Part shown: positions 1-9,800 of the stretch, piece after piece
Numbering within the stretch: the stretch's first letter is position 1
How the letters are laid out: every line of letters begins with the position of its first letter
NCBI GenBank assembly: GCA_050946935.1
Contig: JBMNVR010000018.1
Location: 1-41,614, forward strand
Source: UQRS01 sp050946935
Lineage (GTDB): Bacteria; Bacillota; Clostridia; Oscillospirales; Acutalibacteraceae
DNA: 41,614 nucleotides
Direction of reading: 5' to 3'
Program-made: the position numbers and the translations under genes
The notes under the pieces: generated by a model
The model's database searches: none
What the model was told of the DNA's origin: nothing
Seen by the model: only the letters and a program-made list of their open reading frames with translations

Positions 1-2
1 TG

Positions 3-170
3 ACCGTTTATCCGGCGGCCGGGATGGTGCGGTATTTTGGCGGAGAGCATCTCATTCTCATCAACCGGAGCGTCACGCCGATGGACGCGGCCGCCGATCT
101 CGTCCTGCGGGAGGATGTCGGAAGGGCACTCGAAAAGATTCATCTCTCCGATACGCCGCCGAACAATTAA
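3..170 (+). CDS. cobB: Sir2-family NAD-dependent protein deacylase, C-terminal part only
   Basis: The window opens inside this gene, and only the last 55 codons before TAA are present. The peptide begins TVYPAAGMVRYFGG and continues with LILINRSVTPMDAAADLVL. This matches the C-terminal part of bacterial sirtuins, where V(Y)PAAG and LI(N)xSxTPxD contact the adenine/ribose end of NAD and the chain ends soon after a (VG)xxL helix. Sirtuins remove acyl groups from lysines using NAD and act in the cytosol. The catalytic His and the zinc-binding cysteines lie upstream of the window and cannot be checked. The gene is followed by a strong bidirectional terminator at 270-308. Confidence 0.8.
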   Translation, partial: TVYPAAGMVRYFGGEHLILINRSVTPMDAAADLVLREDVGRALEKIHLSDTPPNN

Positions 171-269
171 CGCTGTACGTTTTACAGCAATCCTGTCCGA
201 TGCGCCGCGCAAAAACGTCATAAAGCGCGCGCCCCTATGCAGCGCCTTTGAAAAATCCAAAAAAAAAAA

Positions 270-308
270 AACAGCAACCGGAAGGCGATTTGCCTTCCGG
301 TTGCTGTT
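270..308. terminator. Bidirectional intrinsic terminator between sirtuin gene and recombinase remnant
   Basis: A perfect 17-bp stem (270-286 with 292-308) has a 5-nt loop. It is flanked by an A-run at 258-270 and by T-rich sequence after 305, so it can terminate from both sides. It serves the plus-strand sirtuin gene and the minus-strand recombinase remnant, whose stop codon at 310-312 abuts it. Confidence 0.9.
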
Positions 309-309
309 T

Positions 310-912
310 TTAGGCAGTCTGTTGTATGGGGCGCATCACTTGTTCTAAGGCAGGCATACCGTTTTGTTCCGGCAGCCGGAACGCATAGTGGATAACGATT
401 GGGTTTCCGCAGGTGCGGGAATACTTTTCGAACTTTTCATACACTTCAATCCTGCGGATAAAAACCCGCAGCAGTTCGGGCGTCAGCTTTGGCATCTCCA
501 TATAGAATTTCGCCTTGTCCATAAACTCCCGTATGCACATCTCACGCATATCCATTTGGTCGATACACTCGGTGATGGACTTCAGAGTTCCTGACGAAGC
601 TCTGATTGTTCCTGTTCGTATCCACCGGACATCACATCGTACCGTTCCGGCGAAAGCCGACCGCATACCCTGTCCTCATAGGAATCAGTTCCCTTTTGTT
701 TTCGGGATTACGCATATACCTGTAAGGCATTGCACTGCTGACTCGTTCTCCGCGTTCACCTTTGGCTCTTTGCACCGCGCGGATTTTGCGGCTGGTATCT
801 TGCATTAAAATTATTGAAATAATTTTTGATGCCGGAGAAATCAATGACGCCGTTTTCGCTGTCCACACCGTCGCCTACGGCAATGAACCGCACATCGTAC
901 TGAGGGAAGGTA
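310..912 (-). pseudogene. Decayed large serine recombinase (DUF4368 type)
   Basis: Three minus-strand reading frames together match pieces of one large serine recombinase of the type carried by Clostridial transposons. Near 912-810 one frame reads FPQYDVRFIAVGDGVDSENG, the end of the resolvase domain. Near 805-690 a second frame reads DTSRKIRAVQRAKGERGERV followed by a PYRY motif, the start of the recombinase domain. Near 600-310 a third frame reads MPKLTPELLRVFIRRIEVYEK then EKYSRTCG, the DUF4368 C-terminal region. The N-terminal catalytic serine region is absent, about 200 or more central residues are missing at about 690-660, and at least two frame changes are present. It cannot be active. 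It marks a past mobile element insertion between the sirtuin gene and the two-component system. Confidence 0.85.
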
Positions 913-1044
913 AATAATGTATGCAATGTGTTTTCTTTATGGTATCCCGAAAAAATGGCACATGGAAACAATCGGATATTGGAAAGTTCAAGGAGAAATT
1001 CATATTTGCATGCCTGTGGAAGATCATCAACGCACGGTCATTAC

Positions 1045-1073
1045 TTGCAAACAGAAACAAGGTTTTGTATAAT
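1045..1073 (+). promoter_or_regulatory. Sigma-70-type promoter for the LytTR regulator gene
   Basis: TTGCAA at 1045-1050 and TATAAT at 1068-1073 are separated by 17 bp. The response regulator start lies 33 bp beyond the -10 box. Confidence 0.7.
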
Positions 1074-1105
1074 ATTCTTAAAAGCGGCTGTGAGGAGGGA
1101 TGAGT

Positions 1106-1813
1106 ATGTATCAGCTGGCAATATGCGAAGATGACGATATACTGCGTGAGGAGATGCACTCTCTTTGCCATGATATATTACAAAAGGACGATATCGAACA
1201 TCAAATTACCGCCTTCTCTTCGGCAGATGAACTGGAAAAGCTCCTGCAGGCTGAGAATGCTTCCTTTGATCTATTGATCCTGGACATCCAGATGGAGGGC
1301 ATGACCGGCATGGAGCTGGCGCAGACCCTCCGGCAGCGGGGCGACCGGGTCAGCATCATTTTCGTCACCGGCTGTGAGGATTATCTGCCCGAAGGTTATG
1401 GTGTCCAGCCCATCCACTTTCTGCTCAAGCCGGTCAGCCGGAAATCGCTGGCGGGCGCTTTGCGCACTGACTGGCGCCTTAACCACAAACCCAAAATCGT
1501 CGTGCTCCGCATCGGCAGCAAAACGGTTACGCTATCGCTTTCGGAAATCCGATATATCGAAAGCTACAATCACAACATCATTGTACATCAGACGGAAGGC
1601 GACCGTACCTATCTTTTATCCCTGCGGGATTTTGAAAAGCAGATGCCGCACGGTCAGTTCTGCCGCTGTCATAACAGCTATCTGGTCAATATGGCCTATA
1701 TGGAAGAGATCGGACGAGCGGAACTGTCCCTGCGGGGAGGCGTCCGTCTTCCCATCGGCAGAGCGTACTACAAGGCCCTGCAAAGCGCCTTTGTCCGATA
1801 TATCAATCAATAA
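1106..1813 (+). CDS. LytTR-family response regulator (AgrA/LytR type)
   Basis: This 235-residue transcription regulator has an N-terminal receiver domain (about 1-118) and a C-terminal LytTR DNA-binding domain (about 135-232). The receiver has the acidic pocket E8/D9/D10, the phospho-acceptor D60 in LLILDIQM, T88 in FVTG and K108 in LLKP. The LytTR domain shows IRYIES and FCRCHNSYLVN, typical of the family. I chose ATG 1106, with GGAGGG at 1094-1099 six bases upstream; the ATG at 1100 lies too close to that site. It faces the kinase gene across a shared terminator, which makes it the probable partner of that kinase. LytTR proteins bind two direct repeats about 21 bp apart, and such a pair lies at 3648-3678, so the likely targets are the kinase gene and the giant surface protein gene. 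Confidence 0.92.
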   Translation: MYQLAICEDDDILREEMHSLCHDILQKDDIEHQITAFSSADELEKLLQAENASFDLLILDIQMEGMTGMELAQTLRQRGDRVSIIFVTGCEDYLPEGYGVQPIHFLLKPVSRKSLAGALRTDWRLNHKPKIVVLRIGSKTVTLSLSEIRYIESYNHNIIVHQTEGDRTYLLSLRDFEKQMPHGQFCRCHNSYLVNMAYMEEIGRAELSLRGGVRLPIGRAYYKALQSAFVRYINQ

Positions 1814-1820
1814 AGGAAAA

Positions 1821-1848
1821 AAGAAAGAGCCGACACCGGCTCTTTCTT
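1821..1848. terminator. Bidirectional terminator between regulator and kinase
   Basis: A perfect 12-bp stem (1821-1832 with 1837-1848) has a 4-nt loop, with A-runs on the left and T-runs on the right. It sits between the stop codons at 1813 and 1850 of the two convergent genes. Confidence 0.9.
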
Positions 1849-1849
1849 T

Positions 1850-3517
1850 TTATGTCTGTTTTTCCCTTGGAAGCTTCAGCGCCGTCTGTACGATAAACAG
1901 CTGTTCTTCGGTATAGCTGATATCCAGCACGCTGTGGTATTTCTCCGCGATGGCGGACATCTGCCGCAGCCCAAATCCGTGCGTATCCTCCTGTGACTTT
2001 TGGGTCCGCAGCTGGCCCTGCGCATTCTCTTCCAGGTTTCCGGCGTAACGATTTTCGCACTTGACGGCCAGGAAACCGCTGCGTATTTCCGCCTTGAAGC
2101 GGATCGCTCGCTCCTCCGGTTTTTCCACGCCGGCGGAGGCTTCCAGCGCGTTGTCCAGCATATTCATCAGCAGTGTGCAGAGGTCGCTTTCCGGGATGGA
2201 CAGCTTTTCGGGCAGATGAACCTGTGCCTCAAGGACAGTCCCGGCCTCCGCCGACCGGGAAGCGGCGTCCTGCAGAATGGCATTGACGATGAAATTCTCT
2301 GTGAACCGTGTTTGGGCGAGCAGGGCGTCCTGCCGCTTCCACTCGCCGAGAAGCCTGCCCAACTGGTCGAAATCCTTTTGCTGGTACAAAGCGTCCAAAG
2401 CGGCGATCTGATGCCGCATCTCATGCCGAAGCCCGGCGCTGTCCCGCATTTTCCGTTCAATGGCATGGTAGCTGTCCACAATTAGCCGGTTTTTCACCTC
2501 CAACATCTGCGCTTCTGTCTTCTGCCGCACCAGGGAACGCATCATCCAGTAGGCGGAGATCAGCGCGCACACACCCGACAGCCACAGGGTAAACCAGTAA
2601 AGAAGGGTTTCATAGATGCCGTTAATGAGCATTTGGACCAGGAGGTTGATCAGTTCCGCAAAGGCTCCGCCGCACGCCAGAGAGATCAGATACCCCGTCA
2701 GCAGTGCCGCGGCGCTCCAGGCCGCCGCCCATCCCAGAAGCTTCCAGAATTTGCGGCGACTGTTCATCACTAAGTAGACAGCCAGAGCCAGCGGCGCCAG
2801 CCAGGCGAAGCCCTCCCAGCTGAGAATTTGTACCGCCGCTTCCGGCAAAAAGTAATAGCCGCAGTTTTGCACCAACCGGTAAACGGTCAATCCCGTGAGT
2901 GCCAGCGAAAGCGGAATCAGGCTCCATTCTGGTCGTTTGCGCAGGATGCTCAGCAGGAACAGACCGGCCGACAAAAGCAGCGCGGCGGCAGTAAACCCTG
3001 CCGGGATGCCGAATGTGTTCGCAATGGACATAGGCTCTGCCCACTGCAATCTCTCCGGAATAAAGCGGATGAGCGGCGGAAACATGGCGTTTGCCGGATC
3101 CATGATGGTACAGCTTGCCGTCAGCTCTCCGGCGGCATTCTCCGGCAGCGGGAGATGTGCCTGAGACATATTCACCACTCCCTCCGGCGGCACGCCGGCA
3201 GAATGATGAATTTCCGTCCCGTTTAAATACAGCGTCAGTTCGAGGCCCGAGGTTTCAAACTGCAGGTATCCGTTTTCCAGCCCCTCCGGCAGTATCGCCG
3301 AAAAGCGGTAGGTGTTGCCGGATTCCGGCACATTCGTGGGATCGTCCCCCGGTTCATAGGGGATTTCCGTGCCGTCCGACGCGATTTGCACGGAGGACTG
3401 CCAATTGATATATATCGCACTTTCACCCGTTGCCATGAACAGACGCAGAAACCAGAAAACAGCGAGGCACAGCAGCAGAAAGATAAAGGAGCAGATCCAT
3501 CGAGATGTTTTTTTCAT
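1850..3517 (-). CDS. GHKL-type sensor histidine kinase, multi-spanning
   Basis: This 555-residue membrane kinase has one N-terminal transmembrane helix, a predicted extracytoplasmic domain at about 33-165, six or seven further hydrophobic helices up to about 330, a short helical linker and a GHKL catalytic domain. The H-box is LRHEMRHQIAAL, with H365 the likely phospho-acceptor. The N-box is MNMLDNALEAS and the G-box is THGFGLRQM. The layout resembles 7TMR-type sensors joined to AgrC-like kinases. I chose ATG 3517 because GAGGAGGA (3524-3531) lies seven bases upstream; the longer frame to 3538 would start upstream of this ribosome site. The partner is most likely the convergent LytTR regulator. 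The ligand is unknown; the sizeable outer domain argues for a soluble or sugar-like signal rather than a membrane-only peptide receptor, which is an inference. Confidence 0.9.
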   Translation of the reverse strand: MKKTSRWICSFIFLLLCLAVFWFLRLFMATGESAIYINWQSSVQIASDGTEIPYEPGDDPTNVPESGNTYRFSAILPEGLENGYLQFETSGLELTLYLNGTEIHHSAGVPPEGVVNMSQAHLPLPENAAGELTASCTIMDPANAMFPPLIRFIPERLQWAEPMSIANTFGIPAGFTAAALLLSAGLFLLSILRKRPEWSLIPLSLALTGLTVYRLVQNCGYYFLPEAAVQILSWEGFAWLAPLALAVYLVMNSRRKFWKLLGWAAAWSAAALLTGYLISLACGGAFAELINLLVQMLINGIYETLLYWFTLWLSGVCALISAYWMMRSLVRQKTEAQMLEVKNRLIVDSYHAIERKMRDSAGLRHEMRHQIAALDALYQQKDFDQLGRLLGEWKRQDALLAQTRFTENFIVNAILQDAASRSAEAGTVLEAQVHLPEKLSIPESDLCTLLMNMLDNALEASAGVEKPEERAIRFKAEIRSGFLAVKCENRYAGNLEENAQGQLRTQKSQEDTHGFGLRQMSAIAEKYHSVLDISYTEEQLFIVQTALKLPREKQT

Positions 3518-3598
3518 ATCCGTTCCTCCTCGTATCATAAGTTCCCCGAAAAGGGTTCAGGTATCAAGAGGTTATGAGTTTCCCATGATCCCATTTGT

Positions 3599-3627
3599 AT
3601 TTTACAGGAAACAGACATTCTTGACAA
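3599..3627 (-). promoter_or_regulatory. Predicted promoter of the sensor kinase gene
   Basis: On the minus strand TTGTCA (3622-3627) and TAAAAT (3599-3604) are 17 bp apart, about 80 bp upstream of the kinase start. The direct repeats at 3648-3678 lie 20 bp upstream of the -35 box, so the kinase may be autoregulated. Confidence 0.5.
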
Positions 3628-3647
3628 GCCTCAAAAATCATTTACTG

Positions 3648-3678
3648 CGTAAACGACTATGTTTTCGACGTAAACGAC
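3648..3678. promoter_or_regulatory. Tandem direct repeat, candidate LytTR-binding site
   Basis: The decamer CGTAAACGAC occurs at 3648-3657 and again at 3669-3678, exactly 21 bp apart (two helical turns). LytTR regulators bind 9-bp direct repeats separated by 12 bp, also a 21-bp period, with a GTT core. The reverse complement here contains GTCGTTTACG, which has that core but only partly matches the wider consensus. The site ends 24 bp before a plus-strand -10-like TAAAAT at 3703-3708 and also sits upstream of the kinase promoter, so it could control both directions. Confidence 0.6.
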
Positions 3679-3711
3679 ACACTCAAAAGGCAAAATTTCT
3701 GATAAAATAGA

Positions 3712-3778
3712 GATAGGAAAGAGAAGAGGGGGGTCCCCTCTTCTCCTTTGGATATTCCAAAGGAGAAAGAATCCTATC
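3712..3778 (+). promoter_or_regulatory. Structured 5' leader of the giant surface protein gene
   Basis: Two strong hairpins compete in the leader. Hairpin A pairs 3721-3730 with 3736-3745. Hairpin B pairs 3741-3752 with 3756-3767 (a perfect 12-bp stem, 3-nt loop). They share bases 3741-3745, so both cannot be fully formed together. An outer 7-bp stem (3712-3718 with 3772-3778, GATAGGA/TCCTATC) can enclose them. No U-run follows, so this is not a plain terminator. About 110 nt separate it from the start codon. I recognise no known riboswitch family here. It could be an mRNA-stabilising or attenuating element. Confidence 0.5.
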
Positions 3779-3887
3779 AGGCAGGATAAGGCAGAGCAGC
3801 CGTACCAGTCGGCATAAGGACGTCCTGTCGGGATGCCGTCCAAACGGATGTATGCTTTGCCTCGTGATGTGAAAGGGAGGAACCGCT

Positions 3888-6800
3888 ATGACATGTAAAC
3901 CAAAGCTATTGATCAGGCTGCTTGCGTTTGTGCTGGTGCTGATTATCACAGTCGGCCAGCCGATGTCGGCTCTGGGAACCGCGCCGAGCAACGGCGCGAC
4001 CACGGCCTTCAGCCAGGAGCTGACCGACTACCTCACAGCCCTGTACGGCGAAGAGGGAGCCCGGCTGGTGCTCGAAAGCCTGTATGAGATGGGGCTTATC
4101 GACCGGTACGGGAATTTTCTTACCTATTCGGTGGTGTTGGACGGCCGGGAGCTGTCCAGAGCCGAGCTGGAGGCGCTTCTGGCTGATCCCAACACCGATT
4201 TGACCCGGGAATGCACGGTGGACGGGCAGACCATCACCCTTCAGGATGTCAAAACCATGCTGGACATCGAAAAGGAGCTCGAGCGCATCCGCGCCACCTA
4301 TTACGATCCCGACGTGGAAATGACGGACGAGCACAAGGCCACCCTGCAGTCGCTGATTGACCAGCTCCAGGCGAACGGCATCAATCTGCAGCTGGAGGAC
4401 TCCGAAGCCAAGGACGACGCAGCCATTGACAAGGGCTACAAGAGCCAGCTGGCCCGCATCACCATCGGTACGACCGACGTGTCGGTGGAGCAGGGACAGA
4501 ATGTCACTGTGACCTTTAACCTGTCCAAGGCCCTGCCCTATGCCGTGTCCTTTGATTACAGGACGGTGGACGGCGCAGCTAGGGCCGGCGTCCATTACAC
4601 GGCCAAAACCGGCACCGTCGCCTTTGAGGCGGGCGCAACCGAAAAAAGCGTCACGATCCAAACCACTGTGCGGGACAGCTCCGGCACGGATTATACCAAC
4701 GACCGCTGGGGCGGCGACCGGGCGTTCTTCATCCAGTACAGCAACCCGAAGAACATCCTGTTTGAAGGCGATAAAGCCGCCGCCAGCACGATGGTGCGGG
4801 TACAAGGCAATTATGACTATGCGGGCAGTGTAGCCAAGCTGCTGACCCATTCGTTTATGACCCAGACGACGGCTTATAACGTAAATGGTATTCCTAATCC
4901 GGATATCGAGATCCTGCCGGAAGCAGGCGTTCCTTGGAGCCGATACCCGTTGGTTGATGGAGGCCCAGGAGGAGCGGGTACTGAAGAGGGTGAAACAGCG
5001 AACTATAAGACTTTATACAGTTCTCTGTATCTGGAACCCACGAACTATATGAAGGACCTTGTCAGAGAAGATCTCGTATCCGGTATCCGCTGGATGGTCT
5101 CGCATGTCGACCACGCGGCTACAATCGGTTGGGACGGCAAAATGACGATTGCGATGCCGGGTACGAAAAGCAATCGGGTTACGAATAATATACTCATGAG
5201 TAAAGATGGTCCCTTTGAGGGATACAATGCGGCAGACTCGTTTGCAGCCGCGTGGGGAACCTTGGAATACGACCTGACCAACACTACTAAAAAAGCCAAT
5301 TTCCTGGCTAACGGTTCAAGCATGAGCTTCTCGTATACCCGAGAAAAAGCTGGCCATCTTTATGCGCCCCAATCCCACATTCAGCTTTTTTTCGTAGACA
5401 AAACGGCTCCCCAGGGCAGGGATATACAGGTCTCTGCCGGCCCGGCCCCTGACGGCGCGTTTGGCCCCGGCGAGAAAGTGCCCTTTGTGGTCACCTACAG
5501 CGAGCCGGTCAGCCCCGCCGAGGCTCGTCTGACCCTCAACAGCGGCGAGACGCTATCCCCGGTGGAGAGCGGCGGCACCTACTCCCGCCAGCTCACCTTC
5601 GTCTATGAGGTGAAGGCTGCTGACACCGACACCATTGCGGCGCAGCAGGCCACCGGCGCCAAGGATATGGCGGGCAAGGCTATGTCGGCTTATTCCGAGA
5701 GCGTCTCTGCCTCTCTGAACGGGCTGGAAAAGACCCAGGCCTTCCAGAGCATTACGCTGGATAAGACCTCCTATTATCCCGGCCAGGAAACCGGTATTCT
5801 CACCGTGGCGCTGGACAAGAGCACGTCCTTGTGGCTGGAGCAGGGTTTGGATGAAAACAGAGTTGTAAAATCGGTCAAAGCGTCCATTGATGGGGGCAAA
5901 ACGTTCATCAACTTGGCGCTTACCGATGAAGGCACAGCTCTGCAGGGGGAGATCCCGCTTGAGCAGTATACGGACGGCCAGGATCATGAACTGCGGGTCG
6001 AACTGTACTTAAATAAGAACAACACCGGCAAGCCGGAGGAATTCTCCTGTGTTTTTGGCAAGTATGTGGATTATGTCATCCATCCGGTGATCTTTGCCGC
6101 GGAGAAGGATATCGCCATCGCGTATCCCGACCGGTGGCCATCTGGCAAGGAGAACCTGGTCTATCTCACAGCCAGCACGTCCACTTCCTTGACATATACC
6201 TACAACGGCGACGCCACCTATCCGAATTTTGCCTGGAGCAGCAGCGATGAATCGGTGGCGCAAATCGACGCCAAAACAGGGAAAATCCAGCCGATTTCGG
6301 TGGGCAAGGTCACCTTTCGGCTGACCGCCCTCAACGGCGGGGCGGATAAGGCTCAGAATGTCTTTGTGGAGAGCGTGAAAATCACCGTCAATCCCGGCGG
6401 CGAGCCCTCCCTGGTGATCCCGGAGGATATGAACACCGTGCTCGTCACCAAGGGTAACTCCGCTGTGATCCGCTGGTCCACCAATGTGACCTACAAGAAC
6501 AACACCGACTACAAGCCGGCCAGGGATACCGACTTCACCGTGAAGCTGTATGAGGGCGAGTTGTCGGCAAACGAAACAGCTTCCGCTGTTCCGCTCAAGA
6601 CCTATACGGTGACCTCGCCGGCCAACGCGGAGCCGAGCGTGTCCAGCTTTACTGTCCCGGCAGAGGATATCCTGGAGATATCCAAGGGCAATCTGCCCAG
6701 CTATACCGTGCGGTTGGAGGTGAAGCACCCGGAAAACGATACCATCCTGAGCGCCTGCGCCTATATCCTGGTGCGCTCGCAGGCCGCCGTGGTGCGCCTG

Positions 6801-9800
6801 GAGCCGCTGAATAACCAATATCTACTGGATTCATCGGGACAAATCGCCCTCCACTGGAACATGACGTATTTCGATTCCCTCAACGAAGGCGAGTTTGAGT
6901 TTAAGGTCAGCCGCAACGATCAGGAAATCGCCAGCACGGTGGTTACCTTTGAAGACGGGGCGTTTACCTCGAGGGCGGTGACCGATAACGGCGGCGGCTC
7001 CTACAGCGGAATCTGCGTGGTGCCGCTGGCCGACGTGAACGACGGCACCCTGAGCGATGTGTACACCGTCAATATCAAGGCCAAGAACCAGACGGATTCC
7101 ACCTGGTCCTATGACTCTTTCGCGTTTTATGTCTACAACGCGGACGCGCTGCAGATCATGGTGGACGGCAAAAAGACCGACAAACTGCTGCTGAGCAATA
7201 TCCAGGGCATCAGCGGCATGAGCAGCGATGATATCCTGGCTCTGGAGCGGAATATTACCCTGCGCAAGGCCATCAGCATCAATTACGGCGAGTACGCCTG
7301 GCAGCAGGTGACCGACAAAATCTCCTGGGCGGTGGAAAACAGCGATACCGCCAGCGTCAATTATGCCCAGGGCGGCCGGTATGATAACATTGAAAACTAC
7401 AGCTACACCACCTATCGCCCGTCCGAAGAGTTTATCCTGTCGGGCCGCAGCGACGGCACCACCACCGTCAAGGTCACCCATGCCGCCACCGGCATGATCG
7501 ATACGCTTGAGGTGGAGGTCGAGACCCTCAAGGATAAGCTGTACATCTTCCAGGCTTCTCCCAAGACAGTGACCGATGTGACCTACACCACCAAGAATGA
7601 AAAAGGCGAAACCGTGGAGAAGACGGTGCAGACCAATGCGGACGGCGCCCTGGCGGTGTATGAGGCGAACGGCATCATCGGCAGCGTCCGGATGAAGTCC
7701 ACCTATCAGAACAAGGTCTACATGGGCACCATCACCAATTCCTCCCTCCAGTCGGGCGAGGTGGACGTGACCGACGTGGGCCTGTATCCGATCAACAACC
7801 TCAAGCTGCGCCAGCCGGCCGAGGTGGCCTTCTTCCTGAAGAAGCCGGACGGCACCCCTTATACCGGCGCGATCACCTACCGGGGCGGCGTGTACAAAAA
7901 CAACCAGTACTGCGATGCGTCCACCACCGATATGGACGGTACCACCGTCCAGGTAGGATCCGACGGCAAGCTGGCCATCTCTATGGACGTTACCACTTTC
8001 TGGGTAGAGGGCAGCGAGGCGGCGGAGACCGAACTGTACGCCACCGATAAGCTGGACTTCATGTTTGAGGTGCTGTTTGAGGGGGATGCGTACTACCCGC
8101 TGCTCCTCAAGCAGAGCGGCAACCTGGGAACCGACGACCTGGTCAAATCGGCGGATATGGTGGTCAACCTGGACGCGGCGGACGGGAAGGAGCCGTTTAT
8201 CGCCCGGCAAGTGTACCGGGACAACTATATCGGCGCCAAGGAAATCGATGTGCGCAAATACAACAAGAAGGTCGGCCCCAATACCAATTACCCCGATAAC
8301 GTGCTGGACACCATGGTGCTGTGGTGGGGCATGGAAGACGAGGATCTGGGCGCGGCCAGCCTGAAGCTGACCGACGAATACGGCGTGATCCCGACCGGCC
8401 AGACCTACCAGACCTTTAAGTACCCCTTCAGCACCATCACCGTCACCCAGAATACGCAGGTGCTCAACGAATCCACCATCTGGATGGAGCAGAAATACAG
8501 CCGCGGCATCACCATGCGGCTGAACAAGGATGAAAACACGCTCTACAAGACCTTCAGCGCCCCGTTCCGGGTCATCAATATGCTGGGCACCAAAAGAGTC
8601 GATGATAATGACAGCGGCACGGTCTCCATCATCACCTCCATCAAGGATTCCATGACGGTGGACGGCGGCTCCATGAGCTTGGGCGACTCTTTCATCGGCG
8701 CCGGCCTGGGCCTCCTGGAATCCACCGGCTTTTCCACCTCCCTGTTTACCATGCAGATCGCCGCGACCCAGGATCCCACGGTATATAACGTCCTGATTAA
8801 GGCGGGGTACAGCAAAATGGGCGGCGGTACCACCGGCCTGTATATGGATACCGATAGACAGGAGAAATTCAAGACGACTCCTTCCTTTGACGACAAGCAG
8901 GCCATGCTGAAGGGCGAATACCTGCAAAATCAAAAAGACGAACTGTTGGAGAAAGCCAACCAGTCAAAATTCGGCAACCATCAGCTGTATTATGAGCTGT
9001 CCGGTTATTATGAGGGCCAGGTCGTCTACGACTACGAGGAAAACTGCTGGAAGAGCATCGTCCATACCGGCGGCTTTACGGCGGGCGGCGGCTTCGGCTA
9101 TCAGTGGAACTTCAATTCCTGGGTCGGACCTGTCCCCGTCACGGCCGAGCTGGGGCTCGGCGCGGCGGTGGCCGTGGATTTCGCCGTCAAGGCGCAGTAT
9201 GAGGAGCAGACCTACAACGGTGAGGTGCTGGAGTGGGCTGAGGACGTGGACGATGAGTACGTCAACGACTATCTGACCACCCTGCGCATCTACGCCTATC
9301 TCAACGCCTTCGGTGGTATCGGCTTCGACTATTCGGTCATCGCCTTTAAATTCGGCGTGTTCGGGCAAATCGCATTGGACAGCCGCAATACCTGGCTCAA
9401 CCGGGAGTATCTGGCCGATGAGAGCGAACGGAAGCTCAACGGCCAACAGCTCACGCTGGAAGGCCGGGTGGGCATCCGGTTCTATGCCCGGTTCCTGTTT
9501 ATTTCGTATGATAAAATTCTCACTTCCTATACCTATACCAAATCCTGGGTATTCAACAACTGGGACAAAATCTATGACTACTGGAAGCAGACCACCGGCG
9601 GGCCAGTGACCGCCAACACCATGTCCCTGGCGATCGACGCCTACATTGCCGCCCATCCCATGATTTCGGAAATATCCGACGTCCCCCGTCTGGAGGATCG
9701 GGACTATCTCTCCAAATTCAACCGTGTCTGGAACAGCGGTTCTGGCATTCAGCCCTTTTCTCTGGACGCGAACAACGGCGCGCCCAAGGAGCTGCAGACC

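Noticed and set aside
3621..3650. Plus-strand TTGACA at 3621 as -35 box of the giant gene
   Set aside because: No acceptable -10 box lies 16-18 bp downstream; the same bases serve better as the minus-strand TTGTCA of the kinase promoter.
3779..3887. Possible riboswitch in the second half of the giant gene's leader
   Set aside because: I compared it by eye with c-di-GMP and other common aptamer cores and found no match; only weak local stems such as GGCAT/ATGCC are seen.
6831..8933. Open minus-strand frame of 700 codons inside the giant gene
   Set aside because: It is a mirror of the coding strand's codon use, with a His/Gly/Val-rich make-up and no domain or ribosome site; the plus-strand frame is continuous with clear domains.
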